From Terrabacter sp. Root85 (GTDB lineage Bacteria > Actinomycetota > Actinomycetes > Actinomycetales > Dermatophilaceae), in the NCBI RefSeq assembly GCF_001429185.1, contig NZ_LMIW01000012.1:214533-278532 (forward strand): DNA of 64,000 nucleotides, read 5' to 3'. The notes under the pieces were generated by a model. It saw only the letters and a list, made by a program, of their open reading frames with translations, had not been told where the DNA came from and searched no databases. Positions 16,639 to 24,650 of the stretch are shown here, in pieces. A program made the translations under genes and the position numbers. The first letter of the stretch is position 1, and each line of letters begins with the position of its first letter.

Positions 16639-16839
16639 CACCAGCCGGTGCTGTTCAGCGGACGACCGACGTGACACGAGCACCTCGCCGCCTCTCGTCC
16701 GTCGCGATCGCACGCGCGACGATCGGTACGTGGTCAGGCACCCCCAGATGGCCTCGGGCGCAGCGGACTGTGGCGGAGCAGCAGTAGCCGGAGCACACTG
16801 AGTGGGCCCTTCCATCATTTCCCGAAGCAGGGAGCCCGG

Positions 16840-17196
16840 ATGTCGACCGACGACACGAGCCAGACGATGTCCGCCTACTTCACAGCCCTCGGTAAGGGCC
16901 GCTTCCAGCAGTTCTTCACCGACGACGTCACGTGGACCACGATTCAGAGCGGCGCGGTAGTCCGCGGTGCTGGGGCCGTGGAAGAGGCCATCAACGGGTT
17001 GCACGCTCGCATGCCGGATCTGAGCACACGTCGACTGGTGTCCGCCCAGGGCGTCGCCTACCTCGAAGGAACGTGCGCCGGCACCGACGGCGGGGAACGC
17101 CTTCCCTTCTGCGTCGCCTACGACCTGTCGGCAGATCGGATCGACGCGATGCGCGCCTATGGCAACATCGCCTCCCTCATGCCCCCGTCGCCGTAG
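16840..17196 (+). CDS. SnoaL-like / NTF2-fold protein
   Basis: A 118-residue cone-shaped alpha+beta protein of the SnoaL / nuclear-transport-factor-2 superfamily. It reads SAYFTALGKGRFQQFFTDDV near residue 11, then WTTIQSGAVVRGAGAVEEAI, LEGTCAGTDGGERLPFCVAY near 74, and DRIDAMRAYGN. These are the usual pocket strands. Such proteins include isomerases, cyclases and many without activity; the substrate cannot be told. It stands alone in a gene-poor stretch, with about 200 bp of empty sequence on either side. A GGGAG run 7-11 nt upstream may serve as ribosome-binding site. Confidence 0.75.
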   Translation: MSTDDTSQTMSAYFTALGKGRFQQFFTDDVTWTTIQSGAVVRGAGAVEEAINGLHARMPDLSTRRLVSAQGVAYLEGTCAGTDGGERLPFCVAYDLSADRIDAMRAYGNIASLMPPSP

Positions 17197-17415
17197 CAGA
17201 GCTCCACCAGGAATCAGGGACGCTGGGCAATGACGGCAGCGGCGCCGTCGGTCTCGGGCTGACGCACCGTGCAGTCCGCAACGAGTCCGGAGGAGCTCCG
17301 ACGGCGGCCCGGCGCCGTCGTCCTGACCAACGAGCCAGACGTCACATCACCGCAGTTCAGAGGCCTGGGGCAACATCGGCACCACCAGCAGACCGGGTCG
17401 CAGCAATACCCGGCC

Positions 17416-17421
17416 TAGAGT
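17416..17421 (+). promoter_or_regulatory. -10 box of moaA
   Basis: TAGAGT, 7 nt before ATG 17429; it supports that ATG over GTG 17420, which would overlap the box. Confidence 0.55.
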
Positions 17422-17428
17422 GGAGCAC

Positions 17429-18451
17429 ATGACCCGCCTTCCCGACCCGAGCGTCCGACCGGCAGGGCTGGCCGACCAGTTCGGGCGCCGGGCCCGCGAC
17501 CTGCGCGTGTCGGTCACCGACCGCTGCAACCTGCGCTGCACCTACTGCATGCCCGCCGAGGGCCTGCCGTGGATGCCCAAGACCGAGATGCTGACGGACG
17601 AGGAGATGCTGCGGGTCATCGGCGTCTTCGTGCGCGACGGCATCACGCAGGTCCGCCTCACCGGAGGCGAGCCGCTCCTGCGCCGATCGCTCGTCGAGCT
17701 CGTCGCCGGCATCGCGGCCCTCGAGCCGCGTCCCAAGATCGCGATGACGACGAACGGCGTCGGCCTCGAGCGCGTCGCCATCGGGCTCAAGGAGGCCGGC
17801 CTCGACCGGGTCAACGTCAGCCTCGACACCATCGACTCGGAGACCTTCACGCAGCTGACCCGTCGCGACCGCCTCGCCGACGTCGAGGCGGGCCTCAAGG
17901 CCGCGTCGGACGCCGGCCTGACGCCGGTCAAGGTCAACGCGGTCGCGATGCGCGGCATCAACGACGAGTCGGTCGCCGACGTGCTCGCGTGGTGCCTCGA
18001 GCGCGGCTACGAGCTGCGCTTCATCGAGCAGATGCCGCTCGACGCCCAGCACGCCTGGGACCGGACGCAGATGATCTCCGCCGACGAGATCCGCGAGCGC
18101 CTGTCGCAGCGCTGGGAGCTGACGCCCCTGCCGGCCGCCGACCGGGGGAGTGCCCCCGCCGAGCGGTTCCTCGTCGACGGCGGCCCCGAGACCGTCGGGA
18201 TCATCGCCAGCGTCAGTGCGCCGTTCTGCGCGGCCTGCGACCGCACGCGGCTCACCGCCGACGGACAGGTGCGCAACTGCCTCTTCTCGACGACCGAGAC
18301 CGACCTGCGTGGGCCCCTGCGCGAGGGCGCGACCGACGACGAGCTGCTCGGCCTGATCCGGGGCGAGATGTGGCGCAAGCGCCGCGGCCACGGGATCGGC
18401 GACCCGGACTTCGTCCAGCCCGACCGACCCATGTCCGCCATCGGCGGCTGA
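17429..18451 (+). CDS. moaA: GTP 3',8-cyclase MoaA
   Basis: A radical-SAM enzyme of 340 residues that turns GTP into 3',8-cyclo-7,8-dihydro-GTP, the first step of molybdenum cofactor synthesis. The N-terminal cluster is C33-x3-C37-x2-C40 (CNLRCTYC). The C-terminal [4Fe-4S] cluster is in FCAACDRTRLTADGQVRNC near 260-280. VRLTGGEPLL near 79 is the SAM-binding GGEP region, and the protein ends in the characteristic Gly-Gly (MSAIGG). No other Moco genes are adjacent, so the rest of the pathway lies elsewhere. The upstream 232 bp (17197-17428) hold only the promoter. Confidence 0.96.
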   Translation: MTRLPDPSVRPAGLADQFGRRARDLRVSVTDRCNLRCTYCMPAEGLPWMPKTEMLTDEEMLRVIGVFVRDGITQVRLTGGEPLLRRSLVELVAGIAALEPRPKIAMTTNGVGLERVAIGLKEAGLDRVNVSLDTIDSETFTQLTRRDRLADVEAGLKAASDAGLTPVKVNAVAMRGINDESVADVLAWCLERGYELRFIEQMPLDAQHAWDRTQMISADEIRERLSQRWELTPLPAADRGSAPAERFLVDGGPETVGIIASVSAPFCAACDRTRLTADGQVRNCLFSTTETDLRGPLREGATDDELLGLIRGEMWRKRRGHGIGDPDFVQPDRPMSAIGG

Positions 18452-18529
18452 CGGGACCTGCTCCAGTCCCCCTCACGGGCGTGGCACGTGGAGCGGTCGC
18501 GTCGGCCCCGATTTCGCGCCGGACGACGC

Positions 18530-18535
18530 TAGCGT
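18530..18535 (+). promoter_or_regulatory. -10 box for the 18544 gene
   Basis: TAGCGT, 8 nt before ATG 18544. Confidence 0.45.
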
Positions 18536-18543
18536 GACCGTCC

Positions 18544-19458
18544 ATGAGTGACTCACAACAGTTGGTCGGCAAACTCGTCGACAGCGTCATCGACCAGTTC
18601 CCCGTCCACCGGGGCTTCCTGGAGCAGGCGGTCGAAGGAGCCACCGAGGACGAGCGCGACCGCCTCGGCAGCTACCTGCGCTTCTGCCTGTCCAAGGGTT
18701 TGTCGCTCGAGTACCTCGCCGAGAGCTACCTGACGATCCTCGGGGACACCCTTGACGAGCAGGAGTACTTCCGCCGGCACGGGCACTACCGACACTCGAC
18801 GTTCGCCGACGTGGCCGAGTCGGTCTACCACGACCGTGACTACATGGACCGCTACATGTACGGCTTGGCCATCACCACGTTCCTCTGGCCCAACCACGTC
18901 GAGATGTCGCGCTTCCTGCGGCGGTCGCTGCCCCGCGACCGTGGCGGCCGCTACCTGGAGGTGGGTCCGGGCCACGGGTTCCTGCTCATGGCGGCGATCG
19001 AGACCGGGTCCTTCGACGACTTCCTGGGTGTCGACCTGTCGCCCGCGAGCGTCGAGCAGACCAGGACGATCGTCGAACACTTCCACCCCGACGCCCCGGT
19101 GCGCGTCGAGCTGCGCGACTTCCTCACCGCCGACGACCTCGCGCCGTCGTCCTTCGACGCAGTCGTCATGGGTGAGGTGCTCGAGCACGTCGAGCAGCCC
19201 GAGGTGTTCCTCCGGCGGATCGCGGACCTTGCGAAACCGGGAGCGTTCATCTTCGTCACGACGTGCGTCAACGCGCCGGCGGTCGACCACATCTACCTGT
19301 GGCGCACGACGGACGAGCTCGAGTCGATGATCTCCGACAGCGGGCTCTCGATCGTCGAGCCGCTGCGGCTGCCCTACGAGGGCAAGACCCTCGATCAGTC
19401 CCGCGACGAGCAGCTGCCGATCAACGTGGCGTACGTCCTGGCCAAGGCGGGCGCCTGA
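18544..19458 (+). CDS. Class I SAM-dependent methyltransferase
   Basis: A 304-residue methyltransferase with a Rossmann fold from about residue 125. Motif I is YLEVGPGHGFLL near 137-148, the acidic motif II is FLGVDLSPASVEQ near 160, and motif IV is FDAVVMGEVLEHVEQP near 203. The first 120 residues form a helical domain (LEQAVEGATEDERDRLGSYL), not the usual short N-terminus. It converges on the VOC gene of the acyl-relay operon with only 3 nt between stops, so it might methylate a sugar or acyl group of the same polymer; that link is only positional. Confidence 0.85.
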   Translation: MSDSQQLVGKLVDSVIDQFPVHRGFLEQAVEGATEDERDRLGSYLRFCLSKGLSLEYLAESYLTILGDTLDEQEYFRRHGHYRHSTFADVAESVYHDRDYMDRYMYGLAITTFLWPNHVEMSRFLRRSLPRDRGGRYLEVGPGHGFLLMAAIETGSFDDFLGVDLSPASVEQTRTIVEHFHPDAPVRVELRDFLTADDLAPSSFDAVVMGEVLEHVEQPEVFLRRIADLAKPGAFIFVTTCVNAPAVDHIYLWRTTDELESMISDSGLSIVEPLRLPYEGKTLDQSRDEQLPINVAYVLAKAGA

Positions 19459-19461
19459 CCG

Positions 19462-19893
19462 TCACCGCTTCGCGCCCATGAGCTCGACGACGAGACCGGT
19501 CCGGCGCTGGACGAAGGCGATGGTGGCATCGAACGTCACGGCATACGTCGGCGGGACGAGCAGCAGCGCGTCGTTGTCGAGCTCGCGGGCGAGTGAGGCG
19601 TCGAGGTCCTCGACCCAGAAGCACAGGTGGTCGAGACCCCCACCGCGCTGGAGCCGTGAGGTGACCGGCGAGTCCGCACCCTCGAGCGGGGCCACGAGCT
19701 CGATGTCGACCCCCTCGGGAAGCCGGATCAGTGCGCAGATGACGCCGAGGGTCGGGTCGTCCGTCGGGCCGACGACGAGCCGGCCCCCGGCCTCCTCGAA
19801 GCGTCTGATCGCACCCTTCATCGCGGCGACGACATAGCCGACGTGGTGCAGTCGCGGCGTCGGGTCGAGGCCCTGTGAGACGTCGCGCTCCAT
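19462..19893 (-). CDS. VOC-family protein, epimerase-like, last gene of the acyl-relay operon
   Basis: A 143-residue vicinal-oxygen-chelate protein. It opens RLHHVGYVVAAMKGAIRRFE near residue 13 and ends with RRTGLVVELMGAKR. The HHVG start, a central DHLCFWVEDLD near 84, and a terminal VELM match the metal-binding pattern His-His-Glu of methylmalonyl-CoA-epimerase-like proteins (about H16, H86 and E139). Its start overlaps the stop of the 71-residue membrane gene by one base. In this operon it might racemise or otherwise process the hydroxyacyl group; that is inference. ATG 19893 is used since longer in-frame starts lie inside the upstream gene. Confidence 0.8.
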   Translation of the reverse strand: MERDVSQGLDPTPRLHHVGYVVAAMKGAIRRFEEAGGRLVVGPTDDPTLGVICALIRLPEGVDIELVAPLEGADSPVTSRLQRGGGLDHLCFWVEDLDASLARELDNDALLLVPPTYAVTFDATIAFVQRRTGLVVELMGAKR

Positions 19894-20108
19894 CAGTAGC
19901 CGCCGTAGACGAAGCGGATCGCGTTGCTCGAGGCCCACGCCACGACGACGAGCACGGCCGCGATGCCGAGTCCGATCGCCAGCTCGACGGCCAGTCGGCT
20001 CGCGAGCCGGGTAGCGCGGCGGCTACCCCCGGTGGGTACGGCGGTCTCGGAGCCACCGTCGTCCACCGGGTCAGCCCCCGGCGCCTCGGGGGTCGGGGTG
20101 TCGCTCAT
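19893..20108 (-). CDS. Single-span membrane microprotein ending in Tyr (DltX-like candidate)
   Basis: A 71-residue protein: an acidic, Pro-rich cytoplasmic N-terminus, a basic patch (GGSRRATRLASR), one membrane span of about 22 residues (VELAIGLGIAAVLVVVAWAS), and a short tail NAIRFVYGGY that ends the protein. Positive charge before the span predicts N-in, C-out. Its size, topology and aromatic tail recall DltX, whose C-terminal Tyr is acylated as a relay in teichoic-acid D-alanylation. It is embedded between the SGNH gene (4-nt overlap) and the VOC gene (1-nt overlap). The DltX analogy rests on context and shape, not on sequence identity. Confidence 0.7.
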   Translation of the reverse strand: MSDTPTPEAPGADPVDDGGSETAVPTGGSRRATRLASRLAVELAIGLGIAAVLVVVAWASSNAIRFVYGGY

Positions 20109-21295
20109 GGTGCCTCACAGTCTGCCTGCCGGCCCGTGGAGCGCAGCAGCGCGCACAGGTCGGTGCTGAGGACGGCAGCCTCGTTGCGGCCGTCATAGAC
20201 GTGGACGATGTCGCGGTACTTCGTCGGCGGCACCCGGTCCTGGAGTCCCTGCGGGTCGAAGCGAACGCTGCTCGTGGTCTGCCCGGCCGTCGCCGCGGCG
20301 AGCTGGGCACGGAGCTGGTCGACGTAGCCACGGGCGTCGGGCTGTGCGTAGACCGTCGGGTTGATGCCGTGGACGTAGAAGTACGTCGGGACGCCGGCTG
20401 TGCGCACCATCTCGAACATCTGCTGGAGGGCGGCGGTGTTGAGTGACGACCGCGACACCACTTCGCGCTCGATGGTGTTGAGCTGGATGCTCGCGAGATC
20501 CTTCGTCGGTCGGCTGGAGGCGAAGCGCGAGGCCCAGAAGTCCACGGGCCGGCGCTCCGCGAGTGCGGCGAGCCCAGTGGCGCGTGACTTCGGTGTCTGG
20601 ACGACGTCGAGGAACGAGAGCGTGGAGGTCTGCTCCGTCAGGTCGAGGCCCCACTCGAAGCGGTCGCCGACCAATGGCGGGCTGGCGGCGGACAGGACGC
20701 GCCAGCCGACGTCACCGGGGCTGAGGAAGGACGCTGCGAGAACCCATCGCGACGGGGGCCAGAGGCTGCCCCGGGCGAGTGCGCCGTCGAGGTAGTCCCA
20801 CTGCTGCGGCGCGAGATCGTTGAGCACCCAGACGGGGTTGAGGCTGATGACCACGAGGTCGGGCTTGCTCGCGAGAGCCGACGACAGCGCGCTGACCTCA
20901 TCGACGAGCCTGATCGCGTCGAGGTAGTAGAGGTCGGTCGAGACGACCTTGCCATCGACGCGCCCAAGGCGTTCGCTGACCAGTCCCGGAATGAAGGCGC
21001 GGGTCTTGGGCCCTACCGCCTGGGTCTCCGACCCGCCGATCCAGGCCACCTTGAAGTTCTTGCCCTTCGGCGTCGGATCGAAGCCGCGGGGGTCACCGAA
21101 CGCCAGGGACACGTTGCGCACCTGCCGGGTCGCGAGGGCCTGGTCGTCCCGCTGTCCGGGGCGCGGCTCCACGACGATGCCGGCTACGACGAGGGCGGCG
21201 ACGGCGAACGTCGCGATGCGCACGATCGACCAGCGGGTCACGTCGAAGCCGACCCGGTCGTGCAGGAACGCGAGCAGACGGTCGGCGAGGATCAC
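20105..21295 (-). CDS. DltD/AlgX-like SGNH-fold membrane-anchored protein
   Basis: A 396-residue protein with an N-terminal membrane anchor (residues about 20-42, IVRIATFAVAALVVAGIVVE) and an extracytoplasmic SGNH domain. The nucleophile motif is WIGGSETQAV, with Ser near residue 86, and the Asp-His pair is RDIVHVYDG near 369, as in the GSSE and DxxH motifs of DltD. VISLNPVWVLND near 157 is the third block, where Asn stabilises the oxyanion. It likely hands the acyl group to the final polymer outside the cell. GTG 21295 overlaps the MBOAT stop by 4 nt (GTGA). The family call is strong, the polymer acceptor unknown. Confidence 0.85.
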   Translation of the reverse strand: MILADRLLAFLHDRVGFDVTRWSIVRIATFAVAALVVAGIVVEPRPGQRDDQALATRQVRNVSLAFGDPRGFDPTPKGKNFKVAWIGGSETQAVGPKTRAFIPGLVSERLGRVDGKVVSTDLYYLDAIRLVDEVSALSSALASKPDLVVISLNPVWVLNDLAPQQWDYLDGALARGSLWPPSRWVLAASFLSPGDVGWRVLSAASPPLVGDRFEWGLDLTEQTSTLSFLDVVQTPKSRATGLAALAERRPVDFWASRFASSRPTKDLASIQLNTIEREVVSRSSLNTAALQQMFEMVRTAGVPTYFYVHGINPTVYAQPDARGYVDQLRAQLAAATAGQTTSSVRFDPQGLQDRVPPTKYRDIVHVYDGRNEAAVLSTDLCALLRSTGRQADCEAP

Positions 21296-22506
21296 AGCAA
21301 CCTCCCGTAGAAGTCGCCCAGCGACCCGAGCTCGACCATGAGCAGGGGCAGGCTGAGCAGGTAGAAGACGAAGAGCAGGACGTTGGCACCCGCCCGGCGT
21401 GCCAGGCCGCGGTGGTCGGGGACTGGGTGGCGGGCCACCCACCAACGATGACCGATGAGCCCCGCGGAGTGGTAGAGGCCGAAGATGACGAGGGGGATGG
21501 TGAGGTCGTGCCACAGCGCGATGACCATCATCGTCGCGACGATGGCGACGTACTGGGTCCGCGCGCGCATTCCCCCGAGCGGCACGAAGACGTTGCGTTG
21601 GGCGAACCTCGTCACGCTCATGTGCCAGGCATTCCAGAACGCCTGGGGGTTCGTCTTGAGGTAGGGGTTGTTGAAGTTGGGGGCGAGCCGGAAGCCGAAG
21701 ATGCGTGCCGACCCGATGGCCATGTCGGAGAAGCCGGAGAAGTTGAAGTAGAAGTAGAAGGCGAACATCACGAGCTCGAGCCAGTAGTCGAGTGGCGAGC
21801 CGCTGCGCGTGGAGAGGGAGAAGACGTCCTGGCTGCCGCGCAGGAGGTAGGCGAGGACGAAGACCTTGAGCGCGCCGAGACCGATGGTGAGGATCCCGCT
21901 CAGGGTGTCGTTCGGGTCCCACCGGGCCCGCTCGTCGAGGCGCCGGTCGATCTCGGTGTACTCGATGACGGGACCGATGATGAGCACGGTGGGGAAGAAG
22001 CCGTACGCGAGCTGGTGGAGCGGCCGCAGTGGCGGCACGATCTCGAGGCGCACCTTGACGATCTGGTCGATGGCCCGGAACGTGGCGAAGCTGAGCCCGA
22101 TGGGCAGGATGAGGTCGCGGACCCGATCGACGGCTCCGACCCATGGGCTGAGCCCGTCGACGAGCCCATTCATACCGACGTTGAACTCGACCACCGCCCA
22201 TTCGGGGCGCAACTTCCACACGACGAGCGGGGCCAGGGTCAGCAGGACGAGCGTGGTCGTGAGGACCCAGCTCGACGGGCGGTCGCGCCATCGGGTCGCG
22301 GCGAGCTGCAGGACGTAGACGCCGAGCCAGAAGAGGACGTAGAAGGCGAGCAGCCGCGGCGCGATGAGGTAGAGGAGGTAGGCGCCCGCCAGGCCGAGCA
22401 GGAGACGGCGTGCCCATGCCCACGGCAGCAGGAAGTAGAGCGGGACCGCCACCACCATGAGGACCAGCAGGTCCGAGAAGTAGGCGAAGGGATCGCCGTC
22501 AAGCAT
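21292..22506 (-). CDS. MBOAT-family membrane O-acyltransferase (DltB/AlgI-like)
   Basis: A 404-residue multi-span protein that moves an acyl group from a carrier across the membrane. The MBOAT core is AFWNAWHMSVTRFAQRNVFV followed by PLGG near 275-300, and the second conserved His is IALWHDLTIP near 324. LLPIGLSFATFRAIDQIV-like sequence near 136 is typical of AlgI/DltB. A fatty-acid-free substrate is expected because its upstream partners are a carrier protein and an FkbH loader. ATG 22506 overlaps the end of the FkbH gene by 8 nt, and its own stop overlaps the SGNH start. The canonical GLWHG appears as ALWHD. Confidence 0.9.
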   Translation of the reverse strand: MLDGDPFAYFSDLLVLMVVAVPLYFLLPWAWARRLLLGLAGAYLLYLIAPRLLAFYVLFWLGVYVLQLAATRWRDRPSSWVLTTTLVLLTLAPLVVWKLRPEWAVVEFNVGMNGLVDGLSPWVGAVDRVRDLILPIGLSFATFRAIDQIVKVRLEIVPPLRPLHQLAYGFFPTVLIIGPVIEYTEIDRRLDERARWDPNDTLSGILTIGLGALKVFVLAYLLRGSQDVFSLSTRSGSPLDYWLELVMFAFYFYFNFSGFSDMAIGSARIFGFRLAPNFNNPYLKTNPQAFWNAWHMSVTRFAQRNVFVPLGGMRARTQYVAIVATMMVIALWHDLTIPLVIFGLYHSAGLIGHRWWVARHPVPDHRGLARRAGANVLLFVFYLLSLPLLMVELGSLGDFYGRLL

Positions 22507-24157
22507 CTCGCAGCACCGCAACGTGCTCGGGCGCCACTGACAACGGCAGCGATACCTCGTAGAGTCCCTCGCCGGTAGCCGTGAAGCCGCGGTCGGGGTA
22601 GAAGGCGGCGACCTGGCCGTTCTTTGAAGTCGGACGGTAGGACCCGCGCAGCATCGACGCCCCCGCCGTCACGGCGTCGTCCCCGATGCACTGGAGGATG
22701 GCGTCCTCCACGCCCCGACGCAGGACGCGACAACTCATGAGCAGCGTCTCGATCTCCCAGGCGTCGATGCCGCAATCAACCACGGCGACGGCGACGAGGC
22801 CGTAGCCGCCGAAGCGGTCGGTCACTTCGGCGGCATACACCCGGTGGGCCTGCGAGGTCACGAGCGCGGCTACCGCGGCTTCGTCGCGGCGCACGGTCGT
22901 GAGGTTGAACTGGTTCGTCTTGTTGATGAGCTGGGTGACGCGACCGACGTGCGCGGGCCCCGGCTCGAAGACGTGGACGCTGATCCCGAGAGAGGCGAGG
23001 AAGTCGGCGTGCGACGGCGCGCCCGCGGCCGCGGCACGCCGATCGCTCTCGCCCTTCATCATCTGGGTGCGAACGCGGTCCTCGCCGGAGACGCGTGCGA
23101 AGCGGAAAGCGGTGAGTCGTCGGGTGATCTCGGCGACCTCCTCCGGCTCGTCGCTGACCTTGACGAGGTCGACATGCGGCAAGCGCTGGCGTACCTCGTC
23201 GAGCTCGACGTCGTTGTCGTCGATGAAGACGAAACTGTCGACGCCGAGGCCTAGCTCGTCGGCGATGGCGCTGAGGTTGTCGGCCTTGCTGTTCCAGTCA
23301 ACCCGCTGTGCCGCGAGGTGCTCCGAGCTGAGAGCCATGTCGCCGCCACGGCGGGCGAAGATCTCCTCGATGTCCGCGGCGTTGTTCTTGCTGACCAGGG
23401 CGATGAGCGCGCCGTGGGCGGCCTGGTAGACCAGGCCTTGCTGGAACGCGCGGTAGCCGCTGCCCGGGAAGCTGTCGCCGATGACGACGCCGTCGGGTCC
23501 GTCCTCGCCGACGATGCCCAGCCACAGCGTGTTGTCGGCGTCGACGGCCAGCACCTTCGGGGTCGGGCGACCGAGCGAGCCCAGGGCCTCGCCGAGGAGA
23601 GTGCCGAGCGCCTGCGCGAACGGGCGCGTGAGCGGCTGGTGGTACATCAGGTCGTTGCGGGAGTCGTAGGCGCGCGCGGTCCCGTGCAGCTGAAGCAGGG
23701 CGGCGAGGTCGACGAGGGTGACAGGCGCCTGACCGATGCCCTCCACGAACGCCTGGACGAGCTGGCCGTGCAGGACGGCGAGCCGCACGCTGCTCCGGGC
23801 GTCGAGCGGGTCCAGCCACACGAACGTCGGCGTCGGCGGTGTGCACGCCACGACCGGTATGGCGTGTGTGGCGGCCGCCTGCCCGACGAGCAGTCCCAGC
23901 TGGCGGACGTCCTCGCGCAGCCCCGCGGGGTCGGACTCGCGCACGACCCAGTCGACGAGCGCCGGTCCGAAGACGTCCTCGATGCGCCAGCACACGACGA
24001 GCTGGTCGGGCGGCTGCTCGAAGCTGGACTCGACGTCGAGGAGCGACTGGTGCACCTGGTTGAAGTCGGCCAGGCACACCTCGGACCCTGCTGGTGCGGC
24101 GGCGAGCAGCGGCGCGACCAGCAGGTGCGGGGTGAAGCTCGCGATGATGCCGATCAT
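22499..24157 (-). CDS. FkbH-like HAD-IIIC protein (glyceryl-ACP type loader)
   Basis: A 552-residue FkbH-like protein. In FK520-type and related pathways FkbH takes 1,3-bisphosphoglycerate, dephosphorylates it and loads a glyceryl group on an acyl carrier protein. The N-terminal 190 residues are the SGNH-like part; the HAD core is VLAVDADNTLWLGIVGEDG with the nucleophile Asp near residue 203; SKNNAADIEEIF near 250 is motif II; FVFIDDNDVELDEVRQRL near 303 the Mg-binding motif. The C-terminal 160 residues are GNAT-like (TQLINKTNQFNLTTVRR). It lies 25 nt after the ACP and overlaps the MBOAT gene. The first acid in DADNT is usually DCDNT in FkbH; the Cys is Ala here. Confidence 0.85.
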   Translation of the reverse strand: MIGIIASFTPHLLVAPLLAAAPAGSEVCLADFNQVHQSLLDVESSFEQPPDQLVVCWRIEDVFGPALVDWVVRESDPAGLREDVRQLGLLVGQAAATHAIPVVACTPPTPTFVWLDPLDARSSVRLAVLHGQLVQAFVEGIGQAPVTLVDLAALLQLHGTARAYDSRNDLMYHQPLTRPFAQALGTLLGEALGSLGRPTPKVLAVDADNTLWLGIVGEDGPDGVVIGDSFPGSGYRAFQQGLVYQAAHGALIALVSKNNAADIEEIFARRGGDMALSSEHLAAQRVDWNSKADNLSAIADELGLGVDSFVFIDDNDVELDEVRQRLPHVDLVKVSDEPEEVAEITRRLTAFRFARVSGEDRVRTQMMKGESDRRAAAAGAPSHADFLASLGISVHVFEPGPAHVGRVTQLINKTNQFNLTTVRRDEAAVAALVTSQAHRVYAAEVTDRFGGYGLVAVAVVDCGIDAWEIETLLMSCRVLRRGVEDAILQCIGDDAVTAGASMLRGSYRPTSKNGQVAAFYPDRGFTATGEGLYEVSLPLSVAPEHVAVLRDA

Positions 24158-24182
24158 GGTGGGCTCGCCCGTCGCTGGTGAC

Positions 24183-24419
24183 TCAGATGTCCTCGACGCC
24201 CTTGCTGCGCAGGACGTTCCGCGCGAGGCCGATGGAGCGCATCTTCATGATCTCGGAGGTCTTGAGCCGGACGTCAAAGGCGTCCTCGAGAAGGACGACC
24301 ATCTCCATCGCGGCGAGAGAGTCCCACGTGGGCGTGTTGGACGGACTCGTTTCGTCGCTGAGCTGAGACGCGGGGAGGTTCAGCCCCTTGGAGAAGACGT
24401 CCAGCAGTCGATCCGACAT
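24183..24419 (-). CDS. Acyl carrier protein for the FkbH/MBOAT operon
   Basis: A 78-residue stand-alone carrier protein. The phosphopantetheine site is WDSLAAMEMVV, with Ser34, the DSL motif. ADVLLEDAFDVRLKTSEI-type acidic helix II residues follow (VVLLEDAFDV). The N-terminus MSDRLLDVFSKGLNLP fits helix I. ATG 24419 is preceded by GAGGAG at 7-nt spacing. It is the first gene of the operon and would carry the group loaded by FkbH to the MBOAT protein, equivalent to DltC. A fatty-acid-synthase ACP would usually sit beside fab genes; fabG and inhA are 1 kb away on the other strand, so a role there is less likely. Confidence 0.9.
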   Translation of the reverse strand: MSDRLLDVFSKGLNLPASQLSDETSPSNTPTWDSLAAMEMVVLLEDAFDVRLKTSEIMKMRSIGLARNVLRSKGVEDI

Positions 24420-24453
24420 GTGCGAGCTCCTCGGTCGGGCAGCGTTTCGGCGC

Positions 24454-24459
24454 AACTTA
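24454..24459 (-). promoter_or_regulatory. Possible -10 of the ACP-FkbH-MBOAT operon
   Basis: TAAGTT on the minus strand lies 34 nt upstream of ATG 24419, leaving a short leader with the ribosome-binding site. No clear -35 is seen. The remaining gap to 24650 is GC-rich and holds nothing else I recognise. Confidence 0.35.
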
Positions 24460-24650
24460 CCATCGGGGGATCGCGGAGGCCGGATAGACGGTTCGTGTGT
24501 TGCCCTGCCTCGACGCGGGCCCGCGTGGTGGGCGGCGACGCCCCCGACGGAGGGTTGGAGCCCCTCGGAGACCGGGACCGGTGGGACGCCTGGTCCTGCA
24601 GGGCAGCCTGAACCCCCCGCACTGACCCGCTCCAGGGAAGGATGCGGCAC

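Noticed and set aside
24183..24419. The carrier protein as the fatty-acid synthase ACP
   Set aside because: It is on the opposite strand from fabG-inhA, with its own operon of FkbH, MBOAT and SGNH genes.
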